From Selenobaculum gibii (GTDB lineage: Bacteria > Bacillota > Negativicutes > ICN-92133), in contig NZ_CP120678.1 in assembly GCF_030273445.1 (NCBI RefSeq), positions 907,501 to 971,500 on the forward strand: 64,000 bases of DNA, written 5' to 3'. How positions within the stretch are numbered: the stretch's first letter is position 1; every line of letters starts with the position of its first letter. The notes under the pieces were generated by a model. That model saw only the letters and a list, made by a program, of their open reading frames with translations. It searched no databases and was not told where the DNA came from. Position numbers and translations under genes: made by a program. Positions 43,241 through 55,363 of the stretch are shown here, in pieces.

Positions 43241-45463
43241 ATGGATATATTTGAAGGATTAAACCCAGCGCAGACCGAGGCGGTAAAACAAACGAAAGGG
43301 CCGTTACTTATCATGGCTGGAGCTGGTTCTGGCAAGACGAAGGTGCTAACTTGCCGAATTGCAAATTTATTAGAACAAGGGATTGCCCCTTATAATATTT
43401 TAGCAATTACGTTTACCAATAAAGCAGCAGCTGAAATGCGTGAACGTGTAGATAGAATGATCGGAAATAAAGCGAAAGATGTTTGGCTTAACACATTTCA
43501 TTCCTTTTGTGCAAAATTTTTAAGACGTGAAATTGAAGTTTTAGATGGCTATAAAAAGAATTTTACAATTTATGATTCCAGCGATTCCTTAACTTTAATA
43601 AAGAATTGTTTAAAAGAGCTAAATTTAGATGACAAACAATATGCACCGAATAGCGTCCAAGGCGTCATTTCTAACGCCAAGAATGCTTTAACGGGTGCGC
43701 GTGAATTTGAGCGCTCGGCAGATACCTTCTTTACGAAAAAGGTCGCGGAAGTATATGCGTTATATCAGAAAAAATTAAAGGCCAATAATGCATTGGACTT
43801 TGATGATTTATTAATGGTAACGGTAACTTTACTGCAAGAACATGAAGAAATTTTGCAGAATTATCAAGTTCGGTTTAAATATATTTTAATTGACGAGTAT
43901 CAGGATACAAATGCGGCACAATATTTACTAGCTAAATTATTAGCGGCAAAATATCGTAATTTATGTGTTGTTGGTGATGCTGATCAGAGTATATATGGCT
44001 GGCGTGGTGCTGACATTCGTAATATTATGGATTTTGAAAATGATTATCCTGATGCTTTGACCATAAAATTAGAGCAAAATTATCGTTCGACGAAAAACAT
44101 TTTGGCAGCTGCAAATGCGGTCATTGAAAACAATATCGACCGTAAGCCTAAAGAACTTTGGACGGAAAATCAAACCGGTGAAAAGATTACATGTTATTTA
44201 GCAAATGATGAACGTGATGAAGTGCAATTTATCGCCAATACAATAGTAAAACAAAAAACGATTTTTAATACATCTTATGGAGATATTGCCGTATTATATC
44301 GTACGAATTCACAGTCGCGTGTTTTAGAAGAAGGCTTTATGCGCGCGGGGATTCCTTATACGATGGTTGGTGGGTTAAAATTCTATGATCGCAAGGAAAT
44401 CAAAGATATTCTTGCTTATTTAAGAGTGATTTTTAATCCCAATGATACCGTAAGTTTGATGCGAATCATCAATGTGCCAAAACGTGGGCTTGGGGATGCG
44501 ACGATTGGCAAATTGAATGAATATGCCAATGCAAATCAATTATCGTTGTTTGATGTTGTATCAAATCCAGATATGGTACCAGGAATTACGGCACGTGTAA
44601 AACGACCGTTAGAACTGTTTGCAGAATTTGTTTTTAAAATGATGGCGTATCAAAATAATATGTCGGTGATGAATTTAATTGATCATGTGATGAAAGAATC
44701 CGGCTATCTTGCCGAGCTTGAAGCGGAAGATAAAGTGGAGAATCAAACGAGAATTGAAAACTTGAAAGAGCTGTTAAGTGTGGCAAAAGATTTTGCTAAA
44801 AGCGGTGAAGTGGACAATTTGGAAAATTTCTTAAGCCAAGTTGCGCTGGTATCAGATATTGATAATGCCGATTTAGAAGATGATCGCGTGACGTTAATGA
44901 CGCTTCACTCCGCAAAAGGTCTGGAATTCCCAATTGCATTTATTGCGGGGATGGAAGAAGGGTTATTTCCACATGCGAGAACGTTAATGAATGAAAGTGA
45001 AATTGAAGAAGAGCGGCGAATTTGTTATGTGGGGATTACGAGAGCCAGACGTAAATTGTATTTAACAAATGCCAAAATGCGGACAATCTATGGAAAGACA
45101 TTATCGTATCCACAATCTAGATTTTTAAATGAAATTCCGGATGAATATTTAGATAGGCTGGTTGTACGGGCAAATAATTATGGCTTTACCAATGCGAGCA
45201 ATAATCAAATTGGGTTTAGCAGCAGCTTCCGTCCAACGAACCAGATGCAAACAGCGACGACACCAGTGCAAAGGGCAGATGTGATTAAGCCTGATACGAA
45301 TGTAGCATGGCGTGCTGGCGATAAAGCAAAACATGGAAAATGGGGAATTGGCACTGTGGTTGCAGTAAAAGGATCAGGGGAAGAAGTTGAGCTCCAAATC
45401 GCATTTCCAGAGCAGGGAATTAAAGCTTTAATGCAGAAATATGCACCGATTACGAAAGTATAA
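43241..45463 (+). CDS. pcrA: PcrA/UvrD superfamily 1A DNA helicase
   Basis: 740 residues from ATG at 43241, after GGAGGAAA; the in-frame ATG at 43184 would add an unusual N-terminal tail. 3'-5' helicase for repair and replication restart. Motifs: GLNPAQTEAVKQ (Q motif), AGAGSGKTKVLT (Walker A), AITFTNKAA, IDEYQDTN (motif II), GDADQSIYGWRGA (III), VTLMTLHSAKGLEF (V) and VGITRARRKLYL (VI). The C terminus has the Tudor-like WRAGDKAKHGKWGIGTVV that contacts RNA polymerase in Bacillus PcrA. It is followed closely by ligA. Confidence 0.97.
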   Translation: MDIFEGLNPAQTEAVKQTKGPLLIMAGAGSGKTKVLTCRIANLLEQGIAPYNILAITFTNKAAAEMRERVDRMIGNKAKDVWLNTFHSFCAKFLRREIEVLDGYKKNFTIYDSSDSLTLIKNCLKELNLDDKQYAPNSVQGVISNAKNALTGAREFERSADTFFTKKVAEVYALYQKKLKANNALDFDDLLMVTVTLLQEHEEILQNYQVRFKYILIDEYQDTNAAQYLLAKLLAAKYRNLCVVGDADQSIYGWRGADIRNIMDFENDYPDALTIKLEQNYRSTKNILAAANAVIENNIDRKPKELWTENQTGEKITCYLANDERDEVQFIANTIVKQKTIFNTSYGDIAVLYRTNSQSRVLEEGFMRAGIPYTMVGGLKFYDRKEIKDILAYLRVIFNPNDTVSLMRIINVPKRGLGDATIGKLNEYANANQLSLFDVVSNPDMVPGITARVKRPLELFAEFVFKMMAYQNNMSVMNLIDHVMKESGYLAELEAEDKVENQTRIENLKELLSVAKDFAKSGEVDNLENFLSQVALVSDIDNADLEDDRVTLMTLHSAKGLEFPIAFIAGMEEGLFPHARTLMNESEIEEERRICYVGITRARRKLYLTNAKMRTIYGKTLSYPQSRFLNEIPDEYLDRLVVRANNYGFTNASNNQIGFSSSFRPTNQMQTATTPVQRADVIKPDTNVAWRAGDKAKHGKWGIGTVVAVKGSGEEVELQIAFPEQGIKALMQKYAPITKV

Positions 45464-45467
45464 GTAA

Positions 45468-47504
<2,037 letters not shown>

Positions 47505-47506
47505 AG

Positions 47507-47548
47507 CAAAAGGGTGCATGAACTTTTATGTTCATGCACCCTTTTGCA
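47507..47548. terminator. Bidirectional terminator between ligA and nicotinate phosphoribosyltransferase
   Basis: A perfect 18-bp stem starting GCAAAAGGGTGCATG (47507) and closing at 47548, with a six-base loop TTTTAT. The T/A runs serve both convergent genes. Confidence 0.85.
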
Positions 47549-47550
47549 AT

Positions 47551-48603
47551 TTACTTAACAATTTCTAAACGTGGATTTGGATTGTAGTTCCTACCTACTT
47601 TTGAGCAAGGCTTTCCATCGACCATAACAACGTCAGCCGTAAAATCAACATTCGTTTTAAAAATACTGCTTCCTACCGCATATACATCTACGGGAACATT
47701 TTCTTTTTCAAATTGTTTTATGCGCGCTTCGTTAAATCCACCAGAGACCATAATTTTTACATGGTCAAATCCTTCGTTATCCAAAGCATTGCGGACATTG
47801 TGAACCAATTGTGGATTTACGCCAGTAGGAGGGAAACTTCCCATTTGTTCATGAATTGACTTATCTACCATCTTATCTGATGTATCAAGTCTTACTGCAT
47901 ATAATCGGTCGCCTAGTGTTTTTGCTACGGCTAGACTTGTACCAACGCAGTCATTGTTAAAATCGACGAGAGCAACACGACGGATTGAAGGATCGATGTA
48001 ATGATCAAATGCTTTCGTCGCAGCTACTGTATCGCCTTGATATGCAGCGATTAAAGCGTGTGGGATTGTCCCGGCAGCTTCAATCGCCCATGTTTTTGCA
48101 TTTGCTGGTGTAGAAATTCCCTGCATACCCCCAATTTTGGCTGCATATCCGTCAGATTCTTGTACTGTGTAATGATCAAAGCGTGATGGGAAGAAAAGTA
48201 CAGGTTTACCATTTGCAGCTTTAACAACTTTTCGTGCATTTGTTGCAATTTTTGTTTGGCGTGCAAGAATTCCCAAATAAAGAGTTTCTAGATGAGAGAA
48301 ATCAGCTAAATCGCCTTCAATTGTCATGATTGTTTCCCAAGGTGCAATTTCATCACCGTCGTGTAACGCATGAATTTTAATTGTGTCAGGATGGTATGCA
48401 CATTGCTTAATTAATGCAATTGCTTCATCAATTCCACAGAGAATTGCATGGTCGCGTTGAAAAATTTGCATCATTATACGTGGATGATATTGAGCAGCAT
48501 TTAAAATTTCTTGTGTACGTAGAAAGTACACATCACTGTAATACCCAGATTTTATTTGTTCTACAGGAAATATGAATGTATTTGGATTATGTCTAGTTTT
48601 CAT
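47551..48603 (-). CDS. Nicotinate phosphoribosyltransferase
   Basis: 350 residues on the minus strand. Makes nicotinate mononucleotide from nicotinate and PRPP for NAD salvage. FPVEQIKSGYYSDVYFLRTQ at the start provides the conserved Tyr-Ser region; the His and Arg motifs FFPSRFDHYT and LYAVRLDTSDK, and MVSGGFNEARIKQFE near the end, are typical of the shorter NAPRTase group. AGGAGGAACTC-type site precedes the ATG. Convergent with ligA, whose product needs NAD. Confidence 0.9.
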   Translation of the reverse strand: MKTRHNPNTFIFPVEQIKSGYYSDVYFLRTQEILNAAQYHPRIMMQIFQRDHAILCGIDEAIALIKQCAYHPDTIKIHALHDGDEIAPWETIMTIEGDLADFSHLETLYLGILARQTKIATNARKVVKAANGKPVLFFPSRFDHYTVQESDGYAAKIGGMQGISTPANAKTWAIEAAGTIPHALIAAYQGDTVAATKAFDHYIDPSIRRVALVDFNNDCVGTSLAVAKTLGDRLYAVRLDTSDKMVDKSIHEQMGSFPPTGVNPQLVHNVRNALDNEGFDHVKIMVSGGFNEARIKQFEKENVPVDVYAVGSSIFKTNVDFTADVVMVDGKPCSKVGRNYNPNPRLEIVK

Positions 48604-48741
48604 TATGAGTTCCTCCTGGTTAGATTTTTAATAATATACTTTGCTAAGAGAATATTTAGTTTAAAAGAAAGAAAACTTCTATTTAAGTAGTTTTAATTAT
48701 GATACAATAAAATCGCATTTGTAATCAATAGGAGGACTGAA

Positions 48742-49950
48742 ATGGAAACAGATATTACGATTCTTGATTTTAAGAATGAAGCACAATCATGGGAAGAATT
48801 AAAAAAAATTAACTGCGATGAAATGGGATTACATATATTGTGTCCAAAGAGCGTATTTAAAGTAATAAAAATAAAAAAAATTAGAACAAAAGCAGCAAAT
48901 ATATTGAAGCAAACTTTTTTAGGAAAAGGAGGAGATGTTGCTGTCTCACGTAAAACGGTTGATCTTAGTGCAGAATATACAGATGTAATCATTTTTGCAA
49001 CATTAAAACAATATAAAGTTGCTTTAGCACAGCTAAAAGTTCAACCTTGGGGATTAGCAAAACTTGCGCAGCAAATTGAGAATATTTTAATGAAAAGCAA
49101 AGCTTTACCTTATCGGAATTATCAATGGTCAGATCGCGCTTTAGAAATTAATGATACAAATAGTTTAGTTATGGGGATTTTGAATGTAACGCCGGATTCT
49201 TTTTCTGATGGTGGAAGATTTAATCGAAAAGAAAGTGCAAAGGAAAGAGTAATAGCTTTGCAAGAGGCGGGAGCTGATATTATTGATATTGGGGCGGAAT
49301 CTACACGACCATATGGAGGCGCGGAAAAAGTTACGGAAAAAGAGGAATTAGAAAGATTATTGCCAATATTAGAATATATAAATCCCTATTGTAAAGTTCC
49401 AATTTCAGTTGATACATATAAGGCGAATGTTGCTGAAGCTGCTTTAAAATGTGGAGCGCACATGATTAATGATATTTGGGGATTGCAACAAGATGAAAAG
49501 ATGGCGCAAGTTGCTGCAAAGTATAATGTGCCAGTTGTTGTTATGCATAATCATGTTGATATGCAATATCCAGATGGTATTATGTATCATATGCGAAGTT
49601 TTTTTGAAAGAAGCATCGCAATTGGATTAGAAAATGGCTTAAAGAAAGAAAATATTATTATTGATCCGGGAATTGGGTTTGCAAAAAATTTTCAACAGAA
49701 TATGTATGTGATGAATCACTTAGAAGATCTACAGCTGATGGATTGCCCAGTCCTTCTTGCAACCTCGCGTAAACGGTTTATTGGTGAAGTTTTGGATTTG
49801 CCAGTAGAGGAACGTGTAGAAGGGACCATTGCTACAGCTGCATTAGGAAGACAAAAAGGGGTGCAAATTCATCGAGTGCATGATGTAAAGGAAGTAAAAC
49901 GAACTTTAAAAATGTTAGATGCAATGATGAGGAGTGGCAGAGATGAATAA
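48742..49950 (+). CDS. folP: FolP, dihydropteroate synthase with N-terminal extension
   Basis: 402 residues, about 125 longer than the E. coli enzyme. The catalytic TIM barrel starts near residue 140: VMGILNVTPDSFSDGG (pterin and pABA loop), GADIIDIGAESTRPYG, ISVDTYKANVAEAAL, IINDIWG-like HMINDIWGL, IIDPGIGFAKN and LLATSRKRFIG. The N-terminal extension has no known function but occurs in many Clostridia and Negativicutes. AGGAGG precedes the ATG. First gene of folP-folB-folK. Confidence 0.95.
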   Translation: METDITILDFKNEAQSWEELKKINCDEMGLHILCPKSVFKVIKIKKIRTKAANILKQTFLGKGGDVAVSRKTVDLSAEYTDVIIFATLKQYKVALAQLKVQPWGLAKLAQQIENILMKSKALPYRNYQWSDRALEINDTNSLVMGILNVTPDSFSDGGRFNRKESAKERVIALQEAGADIIDIGAESTRPYGGAEKVTEKEELERLLPILEYINPYCKVPISVDTYKANVAEAALKCGAHMINDIWGLQQDEKMAQVAAKYNVPVVVMHNHVDMQYPDGIMYHMRSFFERSIAIGLENGLKKENIIIDPGIGFAKNFQQNMYVMNHLEDLQLMDCPVLLATSRKRFIGEVLDLPVEERVEGTIATAALGRQKGVQIHRVHDVKEVKRTLKMLDAMMRSGRDE

Positions 49951-50311
49951 GATTTTAATTGACAATGTAATGTTTTATGGATTCCACGGGGTATATGAAT
50001 ATGAGCGGGAGCAAGGACAAAAATTTTACTATGATATAGAAATGTACTGTAATGATATTACAGCTGCTCAGACGGATGATTTAACAAAAGGTGTTGATTA
50101 CATTCATGTATATCAATTGGTGAAAGATATTGCAGAAAATAAGCGTTTTCAATTATTGGAAGCGTTAACTATGCATATGGCAGATAAAATTTTAGAAGCC
50201 TGTCCAGTTGTAGCAAAGGCAGTTGTCAGAGTCCGTAAATATGGGGTACCTATTGCAGGACCGATAAATTTTGTTCAAGTAGAATCAATTCGGGACCGCA
50301 AAGCAGAATGA
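49943..50311 (+). CDS. folB: FolB, dihydroneopterin aldolase
   Basis: 122 residues from ATG at 49943, overlapping the folP end by eight bases. ILIDNVMFYGFHGVYEYERE contains the pterin-site Tyr and Glu; YIHVYQLVKDIAENKRFQLLEAL has the conserved Glu of the active site; VVRVRKYGVP holds the Lys. Converts dihydroneopterin to hydroxymethyl-dihydropterin. Confidence 0.95.
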   Translation: MNKILIDNVMFYGFHGVYEYEREQGQKFYYDIEMYCNDITAAQTDDLTKGVDYIHVYQLVKDIAENKRFQLLEALTMHMADKILEACPVVAKAVVRVRKYGVPIAGPINFVQVESIRDRKAE

Positions 50312-50787
50312 TTTTTTTAGGTCTTGGATCGAATATAGGAAATCGTAAGCAAAATCTTATGCGAGCAATTGAATTATTAAATCATCATAATGATATTATA
50401 GTAAGGCAAATTTCATCAATTTATGAAACTGAACCATATGGAGTAAAAGAGCAGGATGATTTTTTAAATGCAGTGATAGTAGTTGAAACGAAGCTTTTTC
50501 CGGAAGAATTATTAGATGTTTGCTTAACAATTGAAAGTCGAATGGGGAGGACGAGAGAATTGCGTTGGGGGCCAAGAGTTATTGATATTGATTTGCTTTC
50601 ATATAATAATGAAGCAATGCATACAGAACGGTTGACACTACCCCATCCCTTTTTTGCTTTGCGAAAATTTGTTTTAGTACCCATGGCAGAGATTGCAGGA
50701 GATTTTATAGTTTCAGATGGAATGACTGTGAAAAATTTGCTAATGCAGTGCCCAGATAGTAGTAATGTTACGCTCTATTTTGGATAG
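50308..50787 (+). CDS. folK: FolK, hydroxymethyldihydropterin pyrophosphokinase
   Basis: 159 residues, start overlapping the folB stop (ATGA). FLGLGSNIGNRKQNLMRAI, SIYETEPYG, FLNAVIVVET, RWGPRVIDIDLLSY and LPHPFFALRKFVLVPMAEIA cover the whole family signature, including the Asp pair that binds magnesium. Adds pyrophosphate to the pterin before FolP acts. Confidence 0.96.
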   Translation: MIFLGLGSNIGNRKQNLMRAIELLNHHNDIIVRQISSIYETEPYGVKEQDDFLNAVIVVETKLFPEELLDVCLTIESRMGRTRELRWGPRVIDIDLLSYNNEAMHTERLTLPHPFFALRKFVLVPMAEIAGDFIVSDGMTVKNLLMQCPDSSNVTLYFG

Positions 50788-50825
50788 AATATTCTTAAAA
50801 GTAGATTAAGGAGAGCGTACGCAAT

Positions 50826-51938
50826 ATGAAACGAATCATGATTTTGAGTGCTTCTATTGGGGCTGGTCATGTAAAAGCGGCACAAGCAATTCATGAAAGC
50901 TTAAATGATTTAGATGATATTTGTATTGTTGAATATGATGTACTTACTTTTATTCCTGAGATTTGTAAAAATTTTCTTTTGGGTTTATATTTATATAGTT
51001 TAAAATCATTCCCTCAAGTGTATGATCAAGCATATGCTTGGGGGAATGATAATAAGTGGGCATTGTATGGGAAAAAATTGTTGAATCAAGTATTTTCAAA
51101 AAAATTACTACATTATATTCGTGATTATTCGCCGGACTGCATTATTGCTACACATGCGATACCAGCAGGATTTGTCAGTTATTTAAAAGAAGAGAAGTAT
51201 ATAGAGTTAATGAGCGCCACGGTGATTACGGATTTTGCTGTACATCGGTTATGTTTTAATCAAAATACTGATTTGTTTTTTATTGCACATGAAGGATTAG
51301 TTTCAAATAAAGTATTTGATAATTTTTCGATGGAAAAAGTATATACTACAGGAATTCCAGTTAGGCAATCTTTTCTTGAACAGGTAGAGAAAAAGAAGAT
51401 TTACAAGGATTTAAATTTTGTGGAGGATAAACCGACAATTTTGATTATGGGTGGCGGTGCTGGACTTTTGCCAATGGAAAAAATTTTGAGGGAATTTGAA
51501 ATGATTGATATTCCGTTACAAGTGATTGCTGTTGCGGGCAATAATAATATCTTGTATAATAAGCTGCAATGCGTCAAATCAAGTCGCCATGATATTAAAA
51601 CATTTAAGTTTGTTCAATCTATTCACCAGTTTATGTCTATTTCTGATTTAATGATTACAAAAGCTGGGGGAGTTACAATTGCAGAAGCTTTATGTAAAGG
51701 CCTTCCAATGTTAATCTATCGCCCTTTCCCAGGGCAAGAAAATTATAATGCGAAATTTATTGAAACTGCAGAGGTTGGATATATTATAAAAGATATTAAT
51801 AAAATAAGTCGTTTTATTAAATTTTTGTTGGCAAATAATGCTGCGAGATTAAAAGAACTGCGGGAAAATTCCCAGGCTATAGCAAAGCCGAATGCAGCAA
51901 AACATATCATAGAGTGTATTTCTCAGAATTTTTCATAG
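50826..51938 (+). CDS. MGDG synthase-type glycolipid glycosyltransferase
   Basis: 370 residues, GT-B fold. MILSASIGAGHVKAAQAI is the N-terminal MGDG-synthase motif; TGIPVRQSFLE, ILIMGGGAGLLPMEKIL and the donor site TKAGGVTIAEALCKGLPMLIY with PGQENYNAKFI follow. Related enzymes are UgtP (diglucosyl-diacylglycerol) and plastid MGDG synthases, acting at the inner membrane face. The sugar and acceptor are not determinable. GGAGAGC precedes the ATG. Confidence 0.88.
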   Translation: MKRIMILSASIGAGHVKAAQAIHESLNDLDDICIVEYDVLTFIPEICKNFLLGLYLYSLKSFPQVYDQAYAWGNDNKWALYGKKLLNQVFSKKLLHYIRDYSPDCIIATHAIPAGFVSYLKEEKYIELMSATVITDFAVHRLCFNQNTDLFFIAHEGLVSNKVFDNFSMEKVYTTGIPVRQSFLEQVEKKKIYKDLNFVEDKPTILIMGGGAGLLPMEKILREFEMIDIPLQVIAVAGNNNILYNKLQCVKSSRHDIKTFKFVQSIHQFMSISDLMITKAGGVTIAEALCKGLPMLIYRPFPGQENYNAKFIETAEVGYIIKDINKISRFIKFLLANNAARLKELRENSQAIAKPNAAKHIIECISQNFS

Positions 51939-52037
51939 TTTTTTATTGGTTTCGTTGTATTATAATATTCCTATGTGCTATAATTACCCATATTCTATAC
52001 TTCGTACTTTTTAGATTCTATATGGGTGGTGTAGATA

Positions 52038-53132
52038 TTGGAAAAGATTTTTTTAGCAGCATTACAAATGACTCCGGGAATTGGTAACGCTAAATTACGG
52101 AGTTTAATTGAGTACTTTGGCAGTGCGAAAAGTGTTTGGCAGGCGGACAATAGTGATATTGTAGCAAGCAAATGTCTTACTCAATCAGACTGTGAATGTT
52201 TATTTTCTCAGAGGAAAAAACTGGACGTTGTCGAAGGTTTAGCGGAAAAATGGGAAAAACAAGAGATTAAATTATGTAGTTATTTTGAAGAATCCTATCC
52301 AAGTCGGCTAAAAGAAATTTTTCATCCACCTATGCTCTTATATTATCGAGGCAATTTTACTTGTAATGAGAACAATATTGCGATTGTTGGTGCACGAAAA
52401 GCGTCACCTTATGGGAAAAATGTTGCTGAAAGTTTAGCGAAAGATTTAGCAAAAGCAGGCGTTACTATAATTAGTGGGGCGGCACGAGGGATTGATACAG
52501 CATCACATCGAGGTGCTTTAGATGCTAAAGGAAAAACGATTGCGGTATTAGGATGTGGAGTAGATATTGTTTATCCAGCAGAAAATCGCAGTCTATTTTG
52601 TGAGATTGTAGATAAAGGTGGTGCAATTGTATCAGAATTTGCACCAGGGACAGCACCACTGGCAAAAAATTTTCCGGCTCGTAACCGAATTATTAGTGGA
52701 CTATCTAATGGGGTTGTAGTGGTTGAAGCAGCTGTAAAAAGCGGGTCTTTGATTACAGCGGAATTCGCTTTAAGCGAAGGGCGTGATGTTTTTGCTGTTC
52801 CAGGAAGTGTTTTTTCACCTTTAAGTGGTGGTTGCCATACTTTAATTAAACAGGGTGCAAAATTAATTGAAGATGCGAAAGATATTTTAAATGAGTATAC
52901 GATACAATATAGATTAAAAAAAGAAGATGTATTGCAATTGTCCGAAGAAGAAAAATTGGTTTATCAAACGCTAAGCGAGGATAGGCCTTTAACGATAGAA
53001 GACATTATTTTAAGAACACGAAGTAGTGCTTCGCATATTGCTTTCGTGATATTGCAATTAGAGTTGCGCGGCTTAGTAAAAGAATGTGCGCCGCATTGTT
53101 ATGTTCGGACCGTTGAGGAGGGCGTTTTGTGA
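52038..53132 (+). CDS. dprA: DprA/Smf, DNA processing protein
   Basis: 364 residues from TTG at 52038 after GGGTGGTG. An N-terminal SAM-like/HhH region (LQMTPGIGNAKLRSLIEYFG), then the Rossmann core: IAIVGARKASPYGKNVAESLA, ISGAARGIDTASHRGAL, LGCGVDIVYPAENRSL, NFPARNRIISGLSNGVVVVEAA and GRDVFAVPGSVFSPLSGG. A winged-helix C terminus ends the protein. DprA loads RecA on incoming single-stranded DNA in transformation. Overlaps topA by four bases. Confidence 0.96.
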   Translation: MEKIFLAALQMTPGIGNAKLRSLIEYFGSAKSVWQADNSDIVASKCLTQSDCECLFSQRKKLDVVEGLAEKWEKQEIKLCSYFEESYPSRLKEIFHPPMLLYYRGNFTCNENNIAIVGARKASPYGKNVAESLAKDLAKAGVTIISGAARGIDTASHRGALDAKGKTIAVLGCGVDIVYPAENRSLFCEIVDKGGAIVSEFAPGTAPLAKNFPARNRIISGLSNGVVVVEAAVKSGSLITAEFALSEGRDVFAVPGSVFSPLSGGCHTLIKQGAKLIEDAKDILNEYTIQYRLKKEDVLQLSEEEKLVYQTLSEDRPLTIEDIILRTRSSASHIAFVILQLELRGLVKECAPHCYVRTVEEGVL

Positions 53133-55363
53133 GTAAAGTATTAGTGGTTGTAGAATCTCCGGCAAAAGCAAAGACAATTGAAAAATATTTAGGGAAAAAT
53201 TATGTTGTTAAAGCTTCAATGGGGCATTTACGTGACTTGCCAAAAAGTCAATTTGGGATAGATGTTGAAAATAATTTTAGCCCTAAGTATATTAATATTC
53301 GAGGTAAAGGAGATCTAATCAAATCGCTGAAAAGTGCAGCGAAAAGCGCTGATAAAGTATTTCTTGCATCTGACCCAGACCGTGAAGGGGAAGCTATTGC
53401 ATGGCATTTAGCGCATATTTTAAATGTTGACGAAGATGAAAAGTGCCGTATTGTATTTAATGAGATAACAAAACCTGCGATTCAAAATGCTGTAAAGTCA
53501 CCACGACCGATTAATATAGATCGAGTCGATGCACAACAGGCACGGAGAATGTTAGATAGAATTGTCGGATATAAATTGAGTCCTTTGTTGTGGAGAAAAG
53601 TTCGTAAAGGATTGAGCGCTGGTAGGGTTCAGTCTGTAACGGTAAAATTGATTTGCGATCGAGAAAAAGAAATCCAAAGTTTTATTTCTGAAGAGTATTG
53701 GACAATTGATACGAAACTACGTGAAAAAGTAAAAAGCCCGATGTTTGATGCGGAATTAATTACCATTGACGGAGAAAAGTTGGCGGTAAATAATGAAAAG
53801 GTAGCAACTGAGATTTGCGATGCTTTAGAAAAGCAAACATTCGTTGTAAAGGAAGTAAAGAAGCGCCAAAGACAACGAAAAGCATTGCCACCATTTATTA
53901 CGAGTAGTTTACAGCAAGATGCATCACGAAAACTTGGTTTTACATCAAGAAAAACGATGATGTTAGCGCAACAACTTTATGAAGGGTTAGAGCTGGGGCG
54001 CAAAGGGCCAGTGGGTTTGATTACTTATATGCGTACGGATTCTACACGCGTATCTGATCTTGCACAGCAAGAGGTACGAGATTATGTGAATGCAGAATTT
54101 AGTGCAGAATACTTGCCAGAAAAACCCCCTGTATATTCTACAAAGAAATCACAGGATGCGCATGAAGCAATTCGTCCGACAAGTATAATCTATACGCCGG
54201 ATAGCATTGAAAAATACCTATCAAAAGATCAATACAAATTGTATCGCTTAATTTGGGAGCGTTTTGTTGCCAGTCAAATGGCACCAGCGATTTACGATAC
54301 ATTAACAATTCAAATTTCAGCAGGAAAATATGGTCTAAAAGCAACAGGATCACAGCTAAAATTTCCGGGTTTTAGAGCGGTATATATAGAATCAAAAGAG
54401 CAAGATAAAGATGTTACTTTGCCAGAGTTAGCGATAGATCAAGTAATAAAATTGCAAAAGGTTTTACCTAAACAGCACTTTACTGAGCCACCTCCGCGCT
54501 ATAATGAGGCATCTTTAGTAAAAACGCTTGAGGAAAAAGGAATTGGTAGACCTAGTACTTATTCACCCATTATTGAAACAATTTTAGGAAGAGGCTATGT
54601 TGTCCGCGTAGATAAGAAGTTTGAACCGACAGAACTTGGTTTTGTCGTTGTAGATATGCTGAAAGAGTATTTTGAAACAATTGTTGATGCGGAATTTACT
54701 GCAGGGTTAGAAAATCAGTTAGATGAGATTGCAGAAGGAAAAATTGATAAAAATCAATTGTTAGAAGAATTTTATGAGCCATTTGCGAAAACGCTTGAGC
54801 ATGCTGAAGAAGCAATTGGGCATGTCGAACTTCCAGAGGAAATTTCAGACATTCCATGTGAGCATTGTGGCAGAATGATGGTTGTAAAGCAAGGACGGTA
54901 TGGAAAATTTTTAGCATGTCCTGGTTTTCCTGAGTGTAGAAATACAAAACCTTTATTAAAAGATACAGGGGTTATTTGTACAAAATGTGGAGGGGCAATT
55001 GTTGAACGGCGTAGTAAACGCGGAAAGCATTTTTATGGGTGTAAAAACTATCCGGAATGCGACTTTGTTAGCTGGGATATGCCGTTAAAAGAAAACTGTG
55101 AAGTTTGTGGTGCTTTTATGTTAAAGCACAATTATAAAAATGGTCGATTTATTACTTATTGTAGTAATGAAGAGTGTACATCAAGAATAGATCATCCGAT
55201 TAATAAAGAGCTAGAAAAAAATAAAAAGAAAACGCAAGAACAAGCTGAGAAAAAAGAAAATGCAGATGTAGCCTTAGATAATTCAAAAAAATCAGGAAAA
55301 ACAAAGACGACGCAGAAAAAGTCAACGAAAAAGACATCGCGTAAGAAAGCGGAGGAAAAGTAG
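53129..55363 (+). CDS. topA: TopA, DNA topoisomerase I
   Basis: 744 residues from GTG at 53129. Toprim domain at the start ([34 protein letters not shown]), active-site Tyr in [15 protein letters not shown] near residue 300, and [16 protein letters not shown]-terminal four-Cys zinc ribbons [16 protein letters not shown] and CEVCGAFM follow. The last ~50 residues are very Lys-rich ([15 protein letters not shown]), a DNA-binding tail. Relaxes negative supercoils. Confidence 0.97.
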   Translation: MSKVLVVVESPAKAKTIEKYLGKNYVVKASMGHLRDLPKSQFGIDVENNFSPKYINIRGKGDLIKSLKSAAKSADKVFLASDPDREGEAIAWHLAHILNVDEDEKCRIVFNEITKPAIQNAVKSPRPINIDRVDAQQARRMLDRIVGYKLSPLLWRKVRKGLSAGRVQSVTVKLICDREKEIQSFISEEYWTIDTKLREKVKSPMFDAELITIDGEKLAVNNEKVATEICDALEKQTFVVKEVKKRQRQRKALPPFITSSLQQDASRKLGFTSRKTMMLAQQLYEGLELGRKGPVGLITYMRTDSTRVSDLAQQEVRDYVNAEFSAEYLPEKPPVYSTKKSQDAHEAIRPTSIIYTPDSIEKYLSKDQYKLYRLIWERFVASQMAPAIYDTLTIQISAGKYGLKATGSQLKFPGFRAVYIESKEQDKDVTLPELAIDQVIKLQKVLPKQHFTEPPPRYNEASLVKTLEEKGIGRPSTYSPIIETILGRGYVVRVDKKFEPTELGFVVVDMLKEYFETIVDAEFTAGLENQLDEIAEGKIDKNQLLEEFYEPFAKTLEHAEEAIGHVELPEEISDIPCEHCGRMMVVKQGRYGKFLACPGFPECRNTKPLLKDTGVICTKCGGAIVERRSKRGKHFYGCKNYPECDFVSWDMPLKENCEVCGAFMLKHNYKNGRFITYCSNEECTSRIDHPINKELEKNKKKTQEQAEKKENADVALDNSKKSGKTKTTQKKSTKKTSRKKAEEK